Source of the DNA: Spirochaetota bacterium
Lineage (GTDB): Bacteria > Spirochaetota > UBA4802 > UBA5368
Assembly (NCBI GenBank): GCA_035477215.1
Contig: DATIKU010000018.1
Location: forward strand, 62,001 to 126,000
Direction of reading: 5' to 3'
Length of the DNA stretch: 64,000 nucleotides
This document shows positions 43,594-52,004 of the stretch, piece by piece. Both the position numbers and the translations under genes were made by a program. The first letter of the stretch is position 1. Each line of letters starts with the position of its first letter. Under the pieces are notes generated by a model. That model saw only the letters and a list, made by a program, of their open reading frames with translations. It had not been told where the DNA came from and did no database searches.

Positions 43594-43994
43594 TGGAAAA
43601 AAAGATCAAGACTATCGCAGTACTGCAGCTCGTCATGGCGTTGGGAGTAATCCTCTTCTGGGTGGGTTTCTTTACCGTAGGCATGGCGCCGGAGAACCCG
43701 CCGCCCTGCTACTTCGCCTACGAACGCTCGTTCCCCGTACCCGACATCATCATGGCTCTCGCGCTCATCGTGTCATCGGTCATGCTCTTCAAAGGAAACC
43801 CGCTGGGCAAGGCGATCGCCCTTGTATGCGCCGGTTCGCTTATCTTCCTTGGCGTGCTCGACATGTGTTTCAATTACCTTAACGGCGTCTATGCCGCGTC
43901 GACCATGGACCTCGTTTCAAACCTGTTCATCAACATCGCCTGTGTGGCTCTTGGGCTTATCATCGTTCTCGGTTTTAAAAACGACGTTCGCTGA
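43593..43994 (+). CDS. four-helix membrane protein, hypothetical
   Basis: The 133-residue protein has four hydrophobic segments (AVLQLVMALGVILFWVGFF; IIMALALIVSSVMLF; AIALVCAGSLIFLGVLDM; FINIACVALGLIIVLGF). It shares an overlapping TAATG with nfnB, so it is co-translated with the transhydrogenase. No family is recognised and a direct link to NfnAB is only suggested by position. Confidence 0.65.
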   Translation: MEKKIKTIAVLQLVMALGVILFWVGFFTVGMAPENPPPCYFAYERSFPVPDIIMALALIVSSVMLFKGNPLGKAIALVCAGSLIFLGVLDMCFNYLNGVYAASTMDLVSNLFINIACVALGLIIVLGFKNDVR

Positions 43995-44125
43995 GCCTTA
44001 TGACGCCTGAAGCATGAGGCGGACGCCCTCCGGGGCGCCCGCCGTTTTATTTTCCGGTTTAATTTCTTCGTTGCAGTTAAGACGCTCACCGGTATACTGA
44101 ATGGCGAAAGCGTACAGGAGGAGTT

Positions 44126-44758
44126 ATGGTATATCGACGATCGATAATCGCGGGCGCATCGGAGGACCGGCTGGAAAGGCTCATACAGGCGCGGCTTGAG
44201 CCTGGCGCGGACAAACAGAACATCGACGCGCGCATCTGGGACCTCTTCGGCGAGGAGTGGTGCGTGATGTTTACCGACCTTTCGGGCTTTTCGCGCGGGG
44301 TCGCCAAATTCGGCATCATACATTTTTTGCAGACCATATACGAGTCCGAGCGCATCCTCATCCCGATAATCGAGGAGCATGATGGAATACTTCTTAAAGT
44401 GGAAGGGGACAGCTTTCTTGTGATTTTTCGCAAGGTTAGAAAGGCTCTCCAGGCGGCGATTCATATGCAACGCGTGCTAAAGACGTACAACGCGGACAAG
44501 GCGGAGGAGGAACAGGTTCTCCTGTGCGTGGGGCTCGGTTTTGGCAAGATGCTGCGCATAGGCGACACCGACGTGTTCGGTGCGGAAGTGAACGCCGCGA
44601 GCAAGCTGGGGGAGGACACGGCCGGGGCATGGGAGATCCTTGCGACGGGCGCGGTAATGGAAGCCGCCGGAAAGATTCCCGATATAGTTTTCAAGGAGAT
44701 TGACGACATACCGCCGGGGGCGGGGAAGGCGTACAGGGCGCTCTATTCTATTGAGTGA
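44126..44758 (+). CDS. class III adenylate/guanylate cyclase domain protein
   Basis: The 210-residue protein is a stand-alone class III cyclase domain. The first metal Asp is in CVMFTDLSGFSR (about 50-61). HDGILLKVEGDSFLVIF holds the Lys and the second metal Asp, and VFGAEVNAASKLGEDT holds the transition-state-binding end (Asn; a Lys replaces the usual Arg position). It should make cAMP or cGMP, though the substitutions mean activity is uncertain. It is soluble, without a sensor domain. GGAGGAG precedes the ATG. Confidence 0.8.
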   Translation: MVYRRSIIAGASEDRLERLIQARLEPGADKQNIDARIWDLFGEEWCVMFTDLSGFSRGVAKFGIIHFLQTIYESERILIPIIEEHDGILLKVEGDSFLVIFRKVRKALQAAIHMQRVLKTYNADKAEEEQVLLCVGLGFGKMLRIGDTDVFGAEVNAASKLGEDTAGAWEILATGAVMEAAGKIPDIVFKEIDDIPPGAGKAYRALYSIE

Positions 44759-44790
44759 TTTGAGCGTGAATACCCGCGATATAAAAAGTC

Positions 44791-45099
44791 ATGGGGCATC
44801 GTGGCGTTATGGATATATGTGAAACGTGCGAGTGGGACGAAAAACTCCTGCTCTGTTGTCCGCGATTCCCGGAGACAGGCGAGCAGTCAGACCTGATCCT
44901 TCCGGAAAGCGGGAAGGTCAGGGCGTGTATCCACCTGAGTGCTCTTGGTCGGTGTGCAATCTACGAATCGCGCCCCGTGGGGTGCAGGAAGTTTGAGTGC
45001 GACCGAATGGTATCATCGAATAGGGACATGCGTTTGTCCGACGAATCAATGCCGTTTTGTGGGCTCAGTGCAGCCGGAGTTTTTTCTTTTCGATATTGA
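44791..45099 (+). CDS. small cysteine-cluster (YkgJ-like) protein
   Basis: The 102-residue protein (or 96 from ATG 44809) has cysteines in CETCEWDEKLLLCCPRFPE and RACIHLSALGRCAIYESRPVGCRKFECD. The second matches the C..L...RC.IY..RP..CR.F.C pattern of the YkgJ/Zn-chelating family. It likely binds a metal. It overlaps the end of the converging hypB by 35 bases. No good ribosome site is visible. Confidence 0.65.
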   Translation: MGHRGVMDICETCEWDEKLLLCCPRFPETGEQSDLILPESGKVRACIHLSALGRCAIYESRPVGCRKFECDRMVSSNRDMRLSDESMPFCGLSAAGVFSFRY

Positions 45100-45739
45100 C
45101 GGCAAGGTGCGCGACGAACTCGTCTATCCCCTCTCCCGTTCTGGCACTGGTTCTGAAAACTGTCATCTTCGGATTGACCCGCCCGATGTTCGCCATCACC
45201 TCGTCGACGCTGTAATCGAGGTGGGGAAGCAGATCAACCTTGTTGAGAAGCAGCGTATGCGACGAGTTGAACATTAGCGGGTACTTGACCGGCTTATCCT
45301 CGCCCTCGGTCACGGAGAGCACTACTATCCGTTCGTCGTCGCCGAGCTCGAATTCGGCCGGGCATACGAGGTTGCCGATATTCTCGATGATGACCAGGTC
45401 GAGCGCATCGAGGTCGAAGCCGTCCAGGCACTTGCGGATCCACGAGCTTTCGAGGTGGCAGTCCCCGCCGAAGAGCGAAGTTTCGATCTGTATGATCGGG
45501 ACGTCGTGGCCGGAAAGCCTCTCGGCGTCTTTGGTAGTCTTGATGTCGCCCTCGATTACTGCGATTCGGTAGCGGTTTTTAAGCGAGCCAATGATCCGGT
45601 CGAGCAGTGTGGTCTTACCCGAACCCGGCGAGCTCATGAGGTCGATCATGTATATTTTTTTCTCTTTTAAAAGCGCGCGTATCTCCTCCGCCCGGCTTTC
45701 GTTCGACGCGAGGATGTCTTTTAGTACCTTGATCTCCAT
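45065..45739 (-). CDS. hypB: hydrogenase nickel incorporation GTPase HypB
   Basis: The 224-residue SIMIBI GTPase has the P-loop MSSPGSGKTTLLDRII near 34-49, IEGDIKTTKDAERL, the metal-site GGDCHLESS, IENIGNLVCP, and NKVDLLPHLDYSV. It lacks both the His-rich stretch and the N-terminal CxxCGC, so it has only the conserved GTPase-domain metal site. With HypA it inserts Ni into the hydrogenase large subunit; no hypA is present in this window. It lies 140 bases after the large-subunit gene on the same strand. Confidence 0.95.
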   Translation of the reverse strand: MEIKVLKDILASNESRAEEIRALLKEKKIYMIDLMSSPGSGKTTLLDRIIGSLKNRYRIAVIEGDIKTTKDAERLSGHDVPIIQIETSLFGGDCHLESSWIRKCLDGFDLDALDLVIIENIGNLVCPAEFELGDDERIVVLSVTEGEDKPVKYPLMFNSSHTLLLNKVDLLPHLDYSVDEVMANIGRVNPKMTVFRTSARTGEGIDEFVAHLAVNIEKKKLRLH

Positions 45740-45833
45740 GGCGGCCTCATCGTGCTTGGTATGACCTCGGTCGCGACTCTCACGTCGCGAGTGCTATGGT
45801 GATAAACGATTGCACAGAAGCAATAGTTTATTT

Positions 45834-45863
45834 AGACGGGGCGCTGCGCACCGCGCCCCGTCT
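45834..45863. repeat. strong hairpin between hydrogenase large subunit and hypB
   Basis: AGACGGGGCGC (45834-45844) pairs perfectly with GCGCCCCGTCT (45853-45863) around an 8-base loop. There is no T-run on the minus strand, so it may reduce read-through into hypB or protect the structural-gene mRNA. Confidence 0.5.
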
Positions 45864-45879
45864 GTGAAAATCGCCCGCA

Positions 45880-47448
45880 TCAGCACACCCTGAACTGCGA
45901 GATATCCCTGTCGCCCTCTACGACATGCACCGCGCAGGCGATGCATGGATCGAACGAACGCACGACCCGCGCGGCCTCGATCGGGTTAGCGGGATCGGCG
46001 ATCGGCGTGCCGATGAGGGCTTGCTCGACCGGCCCGATGTTGCCCCTGTCGTCGCGGGGGCTGCAGAACCACGTGGTAGGAACGACGCACTGGTAATTGG
46101 CGATCTTTTTATCCTCAATGACGATCCAGTGCCCGAGCGCGCCGCGGGGAGCTTCGACGAGCCCCTCTCCTTCGCCTTTTTCAGGTATATCGTAGGTGGA
46201 GCGCGGCGAGCCGCCTACCTCGAGTTCGTCGAGCCATTCCCGTATCTGCGTGCACAGAAGTTTCGCTTCTATCGCACGAGCTGCGTGACGGCCAAGCACC
46301 GAGAAAACGGCGGAGATGTCGGCATCGAATTCCTTCAGTACGGCATCGACTTCCTTCTTCACCGCCATATTGCCGGACAGGTAGCTTATGGCGATACGTG
46401 GCAGCGGGCCGACCTCCATGGGCTTTCCATCGTAGCGCGGCGCCTTGAGCCAGGTGTACGCGCCGCCCTTATGCGGATCGGGCTCGGTCTGACCCTTGAG
46501 CGGGTGCAGATCGGATGCGGATTTGTACCGCGCGTAGCGGACCTGCTCGCGAATGAGCGCTGTATCGAGCTTTGCGACATTCCCGCCGGAGAGCATACCC
46601 TGCTGGAACATGAAGGCCGATCCGGAATCATCGGATTCGAAGGCCCCGAACGAGAGAAGATTTTCGTATCGCCCGAGCTTGAAGTAATCCGAGTAGGCCC
46701 GGGCCACGGCGACGACGTCTTTTATGTAAACGTCGTTAACGAATTTTTCGACCTCCCCGAGGTATTTTTTATATTCGCGTATATTCGCCCGCGTGGGTAC
46801 ATGGGTCAATCCGCCCGGTACGATACCCATTAGGTGAGGAACACGGCCACCGAACACCGTGACCATCTTGTGCGCCTTCATGCGGATATCGAGCGCCTGG
46901 AGATAATGCGCGATAGCCGCGATGTTAAGGTCCGCATCGGCGATATAGGCGTCTTTCGCTTCGTAACGCGGCAGAAAAGGGCTTACCGCGGAGATCTGGT
47001 CGATGCGCCCCTTCTTGAGGGCAAGCTCATCTTTTGCCCAAGCCTGAACGGCCTTGAGGCCCGAGTCGCTCCCCTTGTAATTGAGGATCGCAGTGATATC
47101 GACGAAGTCGAGCGCGCACAGGTGATAAAAGTGGAGGATGTGGGACTGGAGATAGTTCGCGCCGAGTACGAGATTGCGAAGCAGGCGGCCGTTTTTGTTA
47201 GCCTTTATTCCAAAAGCGGCATCCTGGCACTTGCTCGAAGCGATGCCGTGCGATACCGGACATACACCGCAGATGCGCTGGACAATCTGGGTGGCATCAA
47301 CGGGATTGCGTCCCAGGAGTATCTTCTCAAAACCCCGGAACATGTCGCCCTTGTTCTTGGCGTCGACGACCTTGCCGTTTTGCACGTCTATCTCTATTGA
47401 AAGATGACCCTCTATCCGGGTTATGGGATCCAGGTAAATCTTAGCCAT
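45880..47448 (-). CDS. [NiFe] hydrogenase large subunit
   Basis: The 522-residue subunit carries the Ni-Fe(CN)2CO active site. The N-terminal ligands are Cys60 and Cys63 in RICGVCPVSHG; the C-terminal ligands are Cys502 and Cys505 in DPCIACAVH. Maturation protease should cut after His508, removing the last 14 residues (ending RVC). The early RIEGHLSIE motif is also typical. Sequence and the Tat-exported partner place it in the group 1 respiratory (periplasmic, H2-uptake) hydrogenases. The gene overlaps the small-subunit gene by 8 bases. Confidence 0.96.
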   Translation of the reverse strand: MAKIYLDPITRIEGHLSIEIDVQNGKVVDAKNKGDMFRGFEKILLGRNPVDATQIVQRICGVCPVSHGIASSKCQDAAFGIKANKNGRLLRNLVLGANYLQSHILHFYHLCALDFVDITAILNYKGSDSGLKAVQAWAKDELALKKGRIDQISAVSPFLPRYEAKDAYIADADLNIAAIAHYLQALDIRMKAHKMVTVFGGRVPHLMGIVPGGLTHVPTRANIREYKKYLGEVEKFVNDVYIKDVVAVARAYSDYFKLGRYENLLSFGAFESDDSGSAFMFQQGMLSGGNVAKLDTALIREQVRYARYKSASDLHPLKGQTEPDPHKGGAYTWLKAPRYDGKPMEVGPLPRIAISYLSGNMAVKKEVDAVLKEFDADISAVFSVLGRHAARAIEAKLLCTQIREWLDELEVGGSPRSTYDIPEKGEGEGLVEAPRGALGHWIVIEDKKIANYQCVVPTTWFCSPRDDRGNIGPVEQALIGTPIADPANPIEAARVVRSFDPCIACAVHVVEGDRDISQFRVC

Positions 47449-48448
47449 TGATGCTACCTCCGTTCCTGAGATTCAACACAGCCGCGCGGATCTGCGGCTC
47501 TTCCAGAGCGTTGATCTCGTCGAGGCTTGCCATAAGATGCTTGTAGAGACCGCGCTTGCCGTAATCGGGGAATACGGACTCCGTACAGCCGATACAGCCC
47601 GAGCCGCAGCCGGTGCACGAGTTGACGCCGCCCAGCCACTTTCTGTTCGGAATGTCACAGCCGGAATCCATGCCGAGACAGCCGAGCAGGTACAGGCAGC
47701 CTTTCTCGCCCCAGTGTTTGGCGAAGCGACCGCGCTTGTAGTCGGAGAGGTGTTCGCACTGTTCGTGGACTGTTTTTCCGAAGTAAAGTTTCGGTCGGTT
47801 GTATTCGTCGAGTTCGGGAATGCCCTTGAGCACGTAGTGCAGAATGGTGCCGATCATCCAGTCGGGATGGGGGGGGCAACCGGGAACATTGATTATCGTC
47901 GCGTTCGGCAGTATCTCCGACAACGATTTGGCTCCGGTCGGATTAAGGCCGGTCCGTCGGTCCGCTGCCGCGGGAATGCCGCCGTAGGCCGAACAGGTGC
48001 CGAAGGCAAGTATCGCCTTCGCGTTTTTACCGAGCTCCCGGATCCATTCAAGCGCGCTCACGTGCCGGCCGTTAAGCATGCCTATTGTGCAGTATTCCTC
48101 CGAACCGGTGGGAATGGAGCCTTCCACCACCAGAACGAAGTCCTTGCGCTGTTTTTTTACCGCCTCATCGAGCACACGGATTGCGACCTCCCCGGTGCCG
48201 CCCATGAGCGTCTGGTGGTAGTTGAGGCTGATGTGCTCGGTAATCAGCGTTGCGATGTCGGGTTCGATGGTATTGAGGAGGGATACAGAACACCCGGAGC
48301 ACGATTGCGCCTGAAGCCAGATAACCGGCGTGCGCTCGGCGGCTTCCTTTATCGCTTTCTTGCATCCCTGGAGGAGAACGCCTGAAAACCCGAAGACCGC
48401 GGCCGTCCCCCCCATGAGTTTTAAAAAGTCCCGTCTGTTTAGAGCCAT
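47441..48448 (-). CDS. [NiFe] hydrogenase small subunit, Tat-exported
   Basis: The 335-residue subunit begins with a twin-arginine signal (NRRDFLKLMGG). It carries the electron-relay Fe-S clusters: proximal ligands start at Cys50 and Cys53 in QSCSGC and continue in CPPHPDW; medial and distal ligands lie in VHEQCEHL, CLYLLGCLG, SGCDIPNRKW and SCTGCGSGCIGC. The signal ends LLQGCKKA, so lipid anchoring at Cys29 is possible though the lipobox is imperfect. With the large subunit it is exported folded to the periplasm. No cytochrome b or membrane helix follows, so electrons probably go to the cytochrome c encoded upstream. Confidence 0.95.
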   Translation of the reverse strand: MALNRRDFLKLMGGTAAVFGFSGVLLQGCKKAIKEAAERTPVIWLQAQSCSGCSVSLLNTIEPDIATLITEHISLNYHQTLMGGTGEVAIRVLDEAVKKQRKDFVLVVEGSIPTGSEEYCTIGMLNGRHVSALEWIRELGKNAKAILAFGTCSAYGGIPAAADRRTGLNPTGAKSLSEILPNATIINVPGCPPHPDWMIGTILHYVLKGIPELDEYNRPKLYFGKTVHEQCEHLSDYKRGRFAKHWGEKGCLYLLGCLGMDSGCDIPNRKWLGGVNSCTGCGSGCIGCTESVFPDYGKRGLYKHLMASLDEINALEEPQIRAAVLNLRNGGSING

Positions 48449-48464
48449 ATATGTCCTCCTGTTT

Positions 48465-48920
48465 TCATTGTAGCGCGGCTTCGAGAACGGTTTTAACGGC
48501 GACGGGAATTGATCGCCGCACCGGCTCGCTGATATTCATGGAAAGCGTCGTGACATCCCGGGGAACAATACCGATTATTTCGATTAAGGGGTCGTCGCCG
48601 AGCAGCCTGAGCGTGCGGAGAACCTGCATAATTCCCACTTCATGCAGCGAAAAACGGGCGTTACAGGTAGTGCACTGTTCGGGGCTAAGGCGGTAGACGC
48701 TCCCCGGCTCATCAGCGGCGCCCAGCGCGTCCACGATGATTATCCTGTCTTTCCCCTGCATAAGCGGTATGAGATCGAAGCCCGCGGTCCCACCATCGAC
48801 GATCTCGACATTGTCGGGAAGTGTGACGCCCGAATCAATGATCTCGTTTACGATGTGCACGCCCAGGCCGTCATCGCTCTGAAGGATGTTACCGATGCCC
48901 AGTATCAATACGTTCTTCAT
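48465..48920 (-). CDS. hydrogenase maturation protease (HybD/HyaD family)
   Basis: The 151-residue nickel-sensing endopeptidase trims the large-subunit C-terminus after Ni insertion. It has ILGIGNILQSDDGLGVHIV (with the Glu/Asp metal ligand replaced by an Asp in SDDGLG), VDGGTAGFDLIPL and an SLHEVGI His ligand near 92. It lies 16 bases before the small-subunit gene, in the structural operon. Confidence 0.92.
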   Translation of the reverse strand: MKNVLILGIGNILQSDDGLGVHIVNEIIDSGVTLPDNVEIVDGGTAGFDLIPLMQGKDRIIIVDALGAADEPGSVYRLSPEQCTTCNARFSLHEVGIMQVLRTLRLLGDDPLIEIIGIVPRDVTTLSMNISEPVRRSIPVAVKTVLEAALQ

Positions 48921-48944
48921 GTGATAACCGATACCCCGGCGTTT

Positions 48945-49367
48945 CTACTTGGTGTCGTGGACTTCCAGATGGCAGTCCTGGCACATGGTCGGCCCCTTGG
49001 CCTTTACCGCATGACATCCGATACAAAAATCGTGAATTTCGTCTTCGCCCCGACTGCCTTTATGACATTGCGCGCAGACCTTTATCCTGTCATCGTTTCC
49101 TTTTTTATGATGGCAGGTGAAGCAATCGACTCCAGCCTTTTGATGCTTCAGATGCGAGATTTTAACATCGCTTACCAGGTCCCTGGTTTTGACAACCCCG
49201 GCTTTGAGGTCCGAATCGGTTACGAATTTGTTTACAGAATTAATGATGTACACATCGGTGGGACTCGGATTGATCGAGGTCGTACCCTCCTTACACCCCG
49301 CAACGGCGAAGGAAACCGAGATTACCAAGCTGCAGATGAGAAAAAGAGTAGTGCTTCGTCTGTTCAC
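48945..49367 (-). CDS. tetraheme cytochrome c3-like lipoprotein
   Basis: The 140-residue protein has a lipoprotein signal with lipobox AVAGC (Cys25) and four heme-binding motifs: CFTCH (82-86), CAQCH (98-102), CIGCH (115-119), CQDCH (129-133). Extra histidines (72, 75, 87, 112, 137) could be the distal ligands. This is the class III (cytochrome c3) layout, but all four sites are CX2CH. As first gene of the hydrogenase operon it is the likely periplasmic electron acceptor, tethered to a membrane by lipid. The GTG at 49367 has AGGGGG upstream; the frame is open much further but non-coding. Confidence 0.88.
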   Translation of the reverse strand: MNRRSTTLFLICSLVISVSFAVAGCKEGTTSINPSPTDVYIINSVNKFVTDSDLKAGVVKTRDLVSDVKISHLKHQKAGVDCFTCHHKKGNDDRIKVCAQCHKGSRGEDEIHDFCIGCHAVKAKGPTMCQDCHLEVHDTK

Positions 49368-49712
49368 ACATATACCCCCTAAAAGTAGATTGAGTATCCT
49401 GTTTAAGGTGAATGTGCAATCGACGTCCCGGGAGGGGATTGCGGAGGAAAGCACGCACATTCCCAACGCCGTACGCCGCGTACCGCAGCCGGTGTTGAGA
49501 TTGCGGCGTTCACTCCTGTTTCCGAACCGGGAAGTGGTGCCGTTTCCGACTCCGCCCTGTCGTCGCACAATCCATGGTCAGGAGACTTTAGGATTATTAG
49601 ATCAAGGATTCTGGTTGACTCTAAGAAAGTGATATAGGCATGTCAAATTATTTTCTTTTATATAAATTTTTTGTACATATGGTTTTTCAATGTATAGAGC
49701 GGATGCAGCATC
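49368..49712. other. divergent regulatory region of the hydrogenase and hyp operons
   Basis: This 345-base gap separates the minus-strand hydrogenase operon and the plus-strand hypFDEC operon and must hold both promoters. The 3' part (49641-49700) is AT-rich with TATAAA at 49661. No coding frame is credible. Confidence 0.5.
49391..49419 (-). promoter_or_regulatory. candidate promoter of the hydrogenase operon
   Basis: On the minus strand TTGCAC (plus 49414-49419) is 17 bases from TACTCA (plus 49391-49396), just before the cytochrome c gene. The -10 is weak, so an activator may be needed. Confidence 0.3.
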
Positions 49713-52004
49713 ATGAACCGGATGGACGGCAGCGATCACATACGCCTGCGCATCACCGGTATAGTCCAGGGTGTCGGTTTCCGTCCCTTCGTTTATCGTA
49801 TCGCGCTCAAATACGGTATTACGGGCCTGGTACGGAACGACACCAGGGGCGTGCTGGTGCACGCGCAGGGAAAAAAAGAACGTCTGAATTCCTTCGTGGA
49901 AGAAATACGAGGCACTCCCCCGCCCCTATCGCGCATTGATTCGATGACGATCGAGAAAGAACCGCCCGGCGATTTCAAGGTATTCCATATTGAGAAAAGC
50001 GCCGAGGCGGAGGAGCGCACGGCGATAATACCCCCGGACAGCGCGATCTGCGACGAATGCCTCGCCGAATTGCTGGACCCCGCCGACCGTCGCTTCGGTT
50101 ATCCCTTCATCACCTGCACCAACTGCGGCCCGCGCTTCAGCATCGTACGCGACATCCCCTACGACAGGAATAACACTTCGATGGAGCCGTTCGACATGTG
50201 CCCGGCATGTGGGCGTGAATACGGCGACCCGCTCGACCGGCGATTTCATACCCAACCGAACGCCTGCCCGGACTGCGGGCCGCGCCTCGAGCTTCGCGAT
50301 GTGCGCGGCACGCTGATTTCGGCCGATGCCATGGAGATCGCTTGCAAGGCTGCGGCATACGTGCGTGAAGGACGCATCATCGCCATTAAAAGCATCGGCG
50401 GCTACCTGCTCGCCTGTGACGCACAAAGCGACACCGCGGTCCTTGAGCTGAGGCGCAGAAAGGGGCGGCCATCAAAGCCCTTCGCGCTCATGGCGGGAAC
50501 CTACGAAAAGGCGGCCTCGTTTCTTGAAATCGACGAGACGGAGAAAAGGCTCCTCCTTTCGCACGAACGGCCGATCGTTCTGATGAAGGAGAAAACGGCC
50601 CTGGTGAGCCGGCATGTCGCGCCGGGATTGAGCTATATCGGTCTTATGTTTCCCTATTCGCCTTTTCAGCACATGCTCTTTGGCGTCGATCCGGATACGA
50701 TTCTCATTATGACCAGCGGCAATGTCGCGGAAGAACCGATCGTATACCGCGATCGGGAAGCATTTGGCGAGCTCGGGAGAATCGCAGACGTTTTCGTAAC
50801 CTATAACAGGGATATCGAGCAGTTCAGTGACGACAGCGTTCTTTTCGCGGAGAGGGGCAAGCCCTTCTTCGTCCGGCGCTCGCGCGGTTACGTGCCGGTA
50901 CCGCTTGTGCTCTCGACCGATGGCGTGGAGGTGTTCGCGACCGGGGGCGATTTGAAGAGCAGCTTCGCCTACGCACGCGGCCCTTCGGCGGTCATGTCAC
51001 AGTTCATTGGCGACCTTGAGTCGCCGTCGGCGAACGAACTCTACCGGAAACAGATGGGCCGTTTCGGGGATATATACCGGTTCGAGCCGCGAGCGGTCGC
51101 GTGCGATATGCATCCGGGCTATTTCACCACGGCGATCGCCGGGGAGCTTGAGGAAAAGGGACTACGAAAGATCGCCGTTCAGCACCACCATGCGCATATT
51201 GCATCGGTCATGGAAGAGAGGAATCTGAAAAGCCGGGTGATCGGTATCGCATTCGACGGCACCGGTTACGGCGCTGACGGCCGGTTGTGGGGCGCGGAGT
51301 TCATGGTGGCGGACCGGCAATCGTTCGAGCGGCGTGCGCATTTCTCGTATTTTTCACTTCCCGGCGGGGAGAACGCCATCCGCGACGTATGGAAGATCGG
51401 CATAGCCCTACTGCACGCGCGCTACGGCGAAGAGTATCCACTCATGCGCCGGGACGGGGCGACGGCGATGGTGTGCGAAATGATCGAAAAGGATATCAAC
51501 TGCCCCCAGACGTGCAGCATAGGGAGGCTCTTCGACGGCATGGCGGCTGTGCTTGGGATAGCGGAATCGGTGAGCGCGGAGGCGGAGGCGGCGATGCTTC
51601 TTGAGGAGGCCGCTCTTCGCGGCGCGGGAACCTGGATTGATGACGGCTGGATGATACCGGTTTCAGGAGAAGGACCGGCGGTAATCTCGACCGTGTCGCT
51701 GGTGGACCGCGTCGTTTCGCTGCGCCTTTCCGGCCTAAGCGTCGAGGCGGCGGCGTACGCGTTCCATGTCGCGATCGCCGGCGTCGCTGTCGCGATGGCC
51801 GGGCGTATGCGCGATGCCGGCGGCATCAATGATGTCGTGCTTTCCGGCGGGGCCTTCCAGAACCGTTTGCTGCTTCGACTGATCATTGAAGGCCTGCAGA
51901 AAAAACGGTTTGACATCAGCCTTCCGGAAAAAATACCATTCAATGACGGTTGTCTGGCTCTCGGTCAGATCGCCGTGGCCAGGGAGATATTTCACAATGA
52001 ATAA
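49713..52004 (+). CDS. hypF: carbamoyltransferase HypF
   Basis: The 763-residue protein makes the thiocarbamate precursor of the hydrogenase cyanide ligands from carbamoyl phosphate. Domains in order: acylphosphatase-like (VQGVGFRPFVYRIALKYG, ~16-33), two zinc fingers (CDECL..CTNCG; CPACG..CPDCG, ~113-190), YrdC-like (~200-390) and Kae1-like with VQHHHAHIASVMEE (~488-501). Length is standard. It leads the hypFDEC operon and overlaps hypD by 8 bases. Confidence 0.97.
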   Translation: MNRMDGSDHIRLRITGIVQGVGFRPFVYRIALKYGITGLVRNDTRGVLVHAQGKKERLNSFVEEIRGTPPPLSRIDSMTIEKEPPGDFKVFHIEKSAEAEERTAIIPPDSAICDECLAELLDPADRRFGYPFITCTNCGPRFSIVRDIPYDRNNTSMEPFDMCPACGREYGDPLDRRFHTQPNACPDCGPRLELRDVRGTLISADAMEIACKAAAYVREGRIIAIKSIGGYLLACDAQSDTAVLELRRRKGRPSKPFALMAGTYEKAASFLEIDETEKRLLLSHERPIVLMKEKTALVSRHVAPGLSYIGLMFPYSPFQHMLFGVDPDTILIMTSGNVAEEPIVYRDREAFGELGRIADVFVTYNRDIEQFSDDSVLFAERGKPFFVRRSRGYVPVPLVLSTDGVEVFATGGDLKSSFAYARGPSAVMSQFIGDLESPSANELYRKQMGRFGDIYRFEPRAVACDMHPGYFTTAIAGELEEKGLRKIAVQHHHAHIASVMEERNLKSRVIGIAFDGTGYGADGRLWGAEFMVADRQSFERRAHFSYFSLPGGENAIRDVWKIGIALLHARYGEEYPLMRRDGATAMVCEMIEKDINCPQTCSIGRLFDGMAAVLGIAESVSAEAEAAMLLEEAALRGAGTWIDDGWMIPVSGEGPAVISTVSLVDRVVSLRLSGLSVEAAAYAFHVAIAGVAVAMAGRMRDAGGINDVVLSGGAFQNRLLLRLIIEGLQKKRFDISLPEKIPFNDGCLALGQIAVAREIFHNE

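Noticed and set aside
49368-49568. Long N-terminal extension of the cytochrome c gene
   Set aside because: The extension has stray Cys and no signal peptide; the GTG at 49367 has AGGGGG and yields a proper lipoprotein signal.
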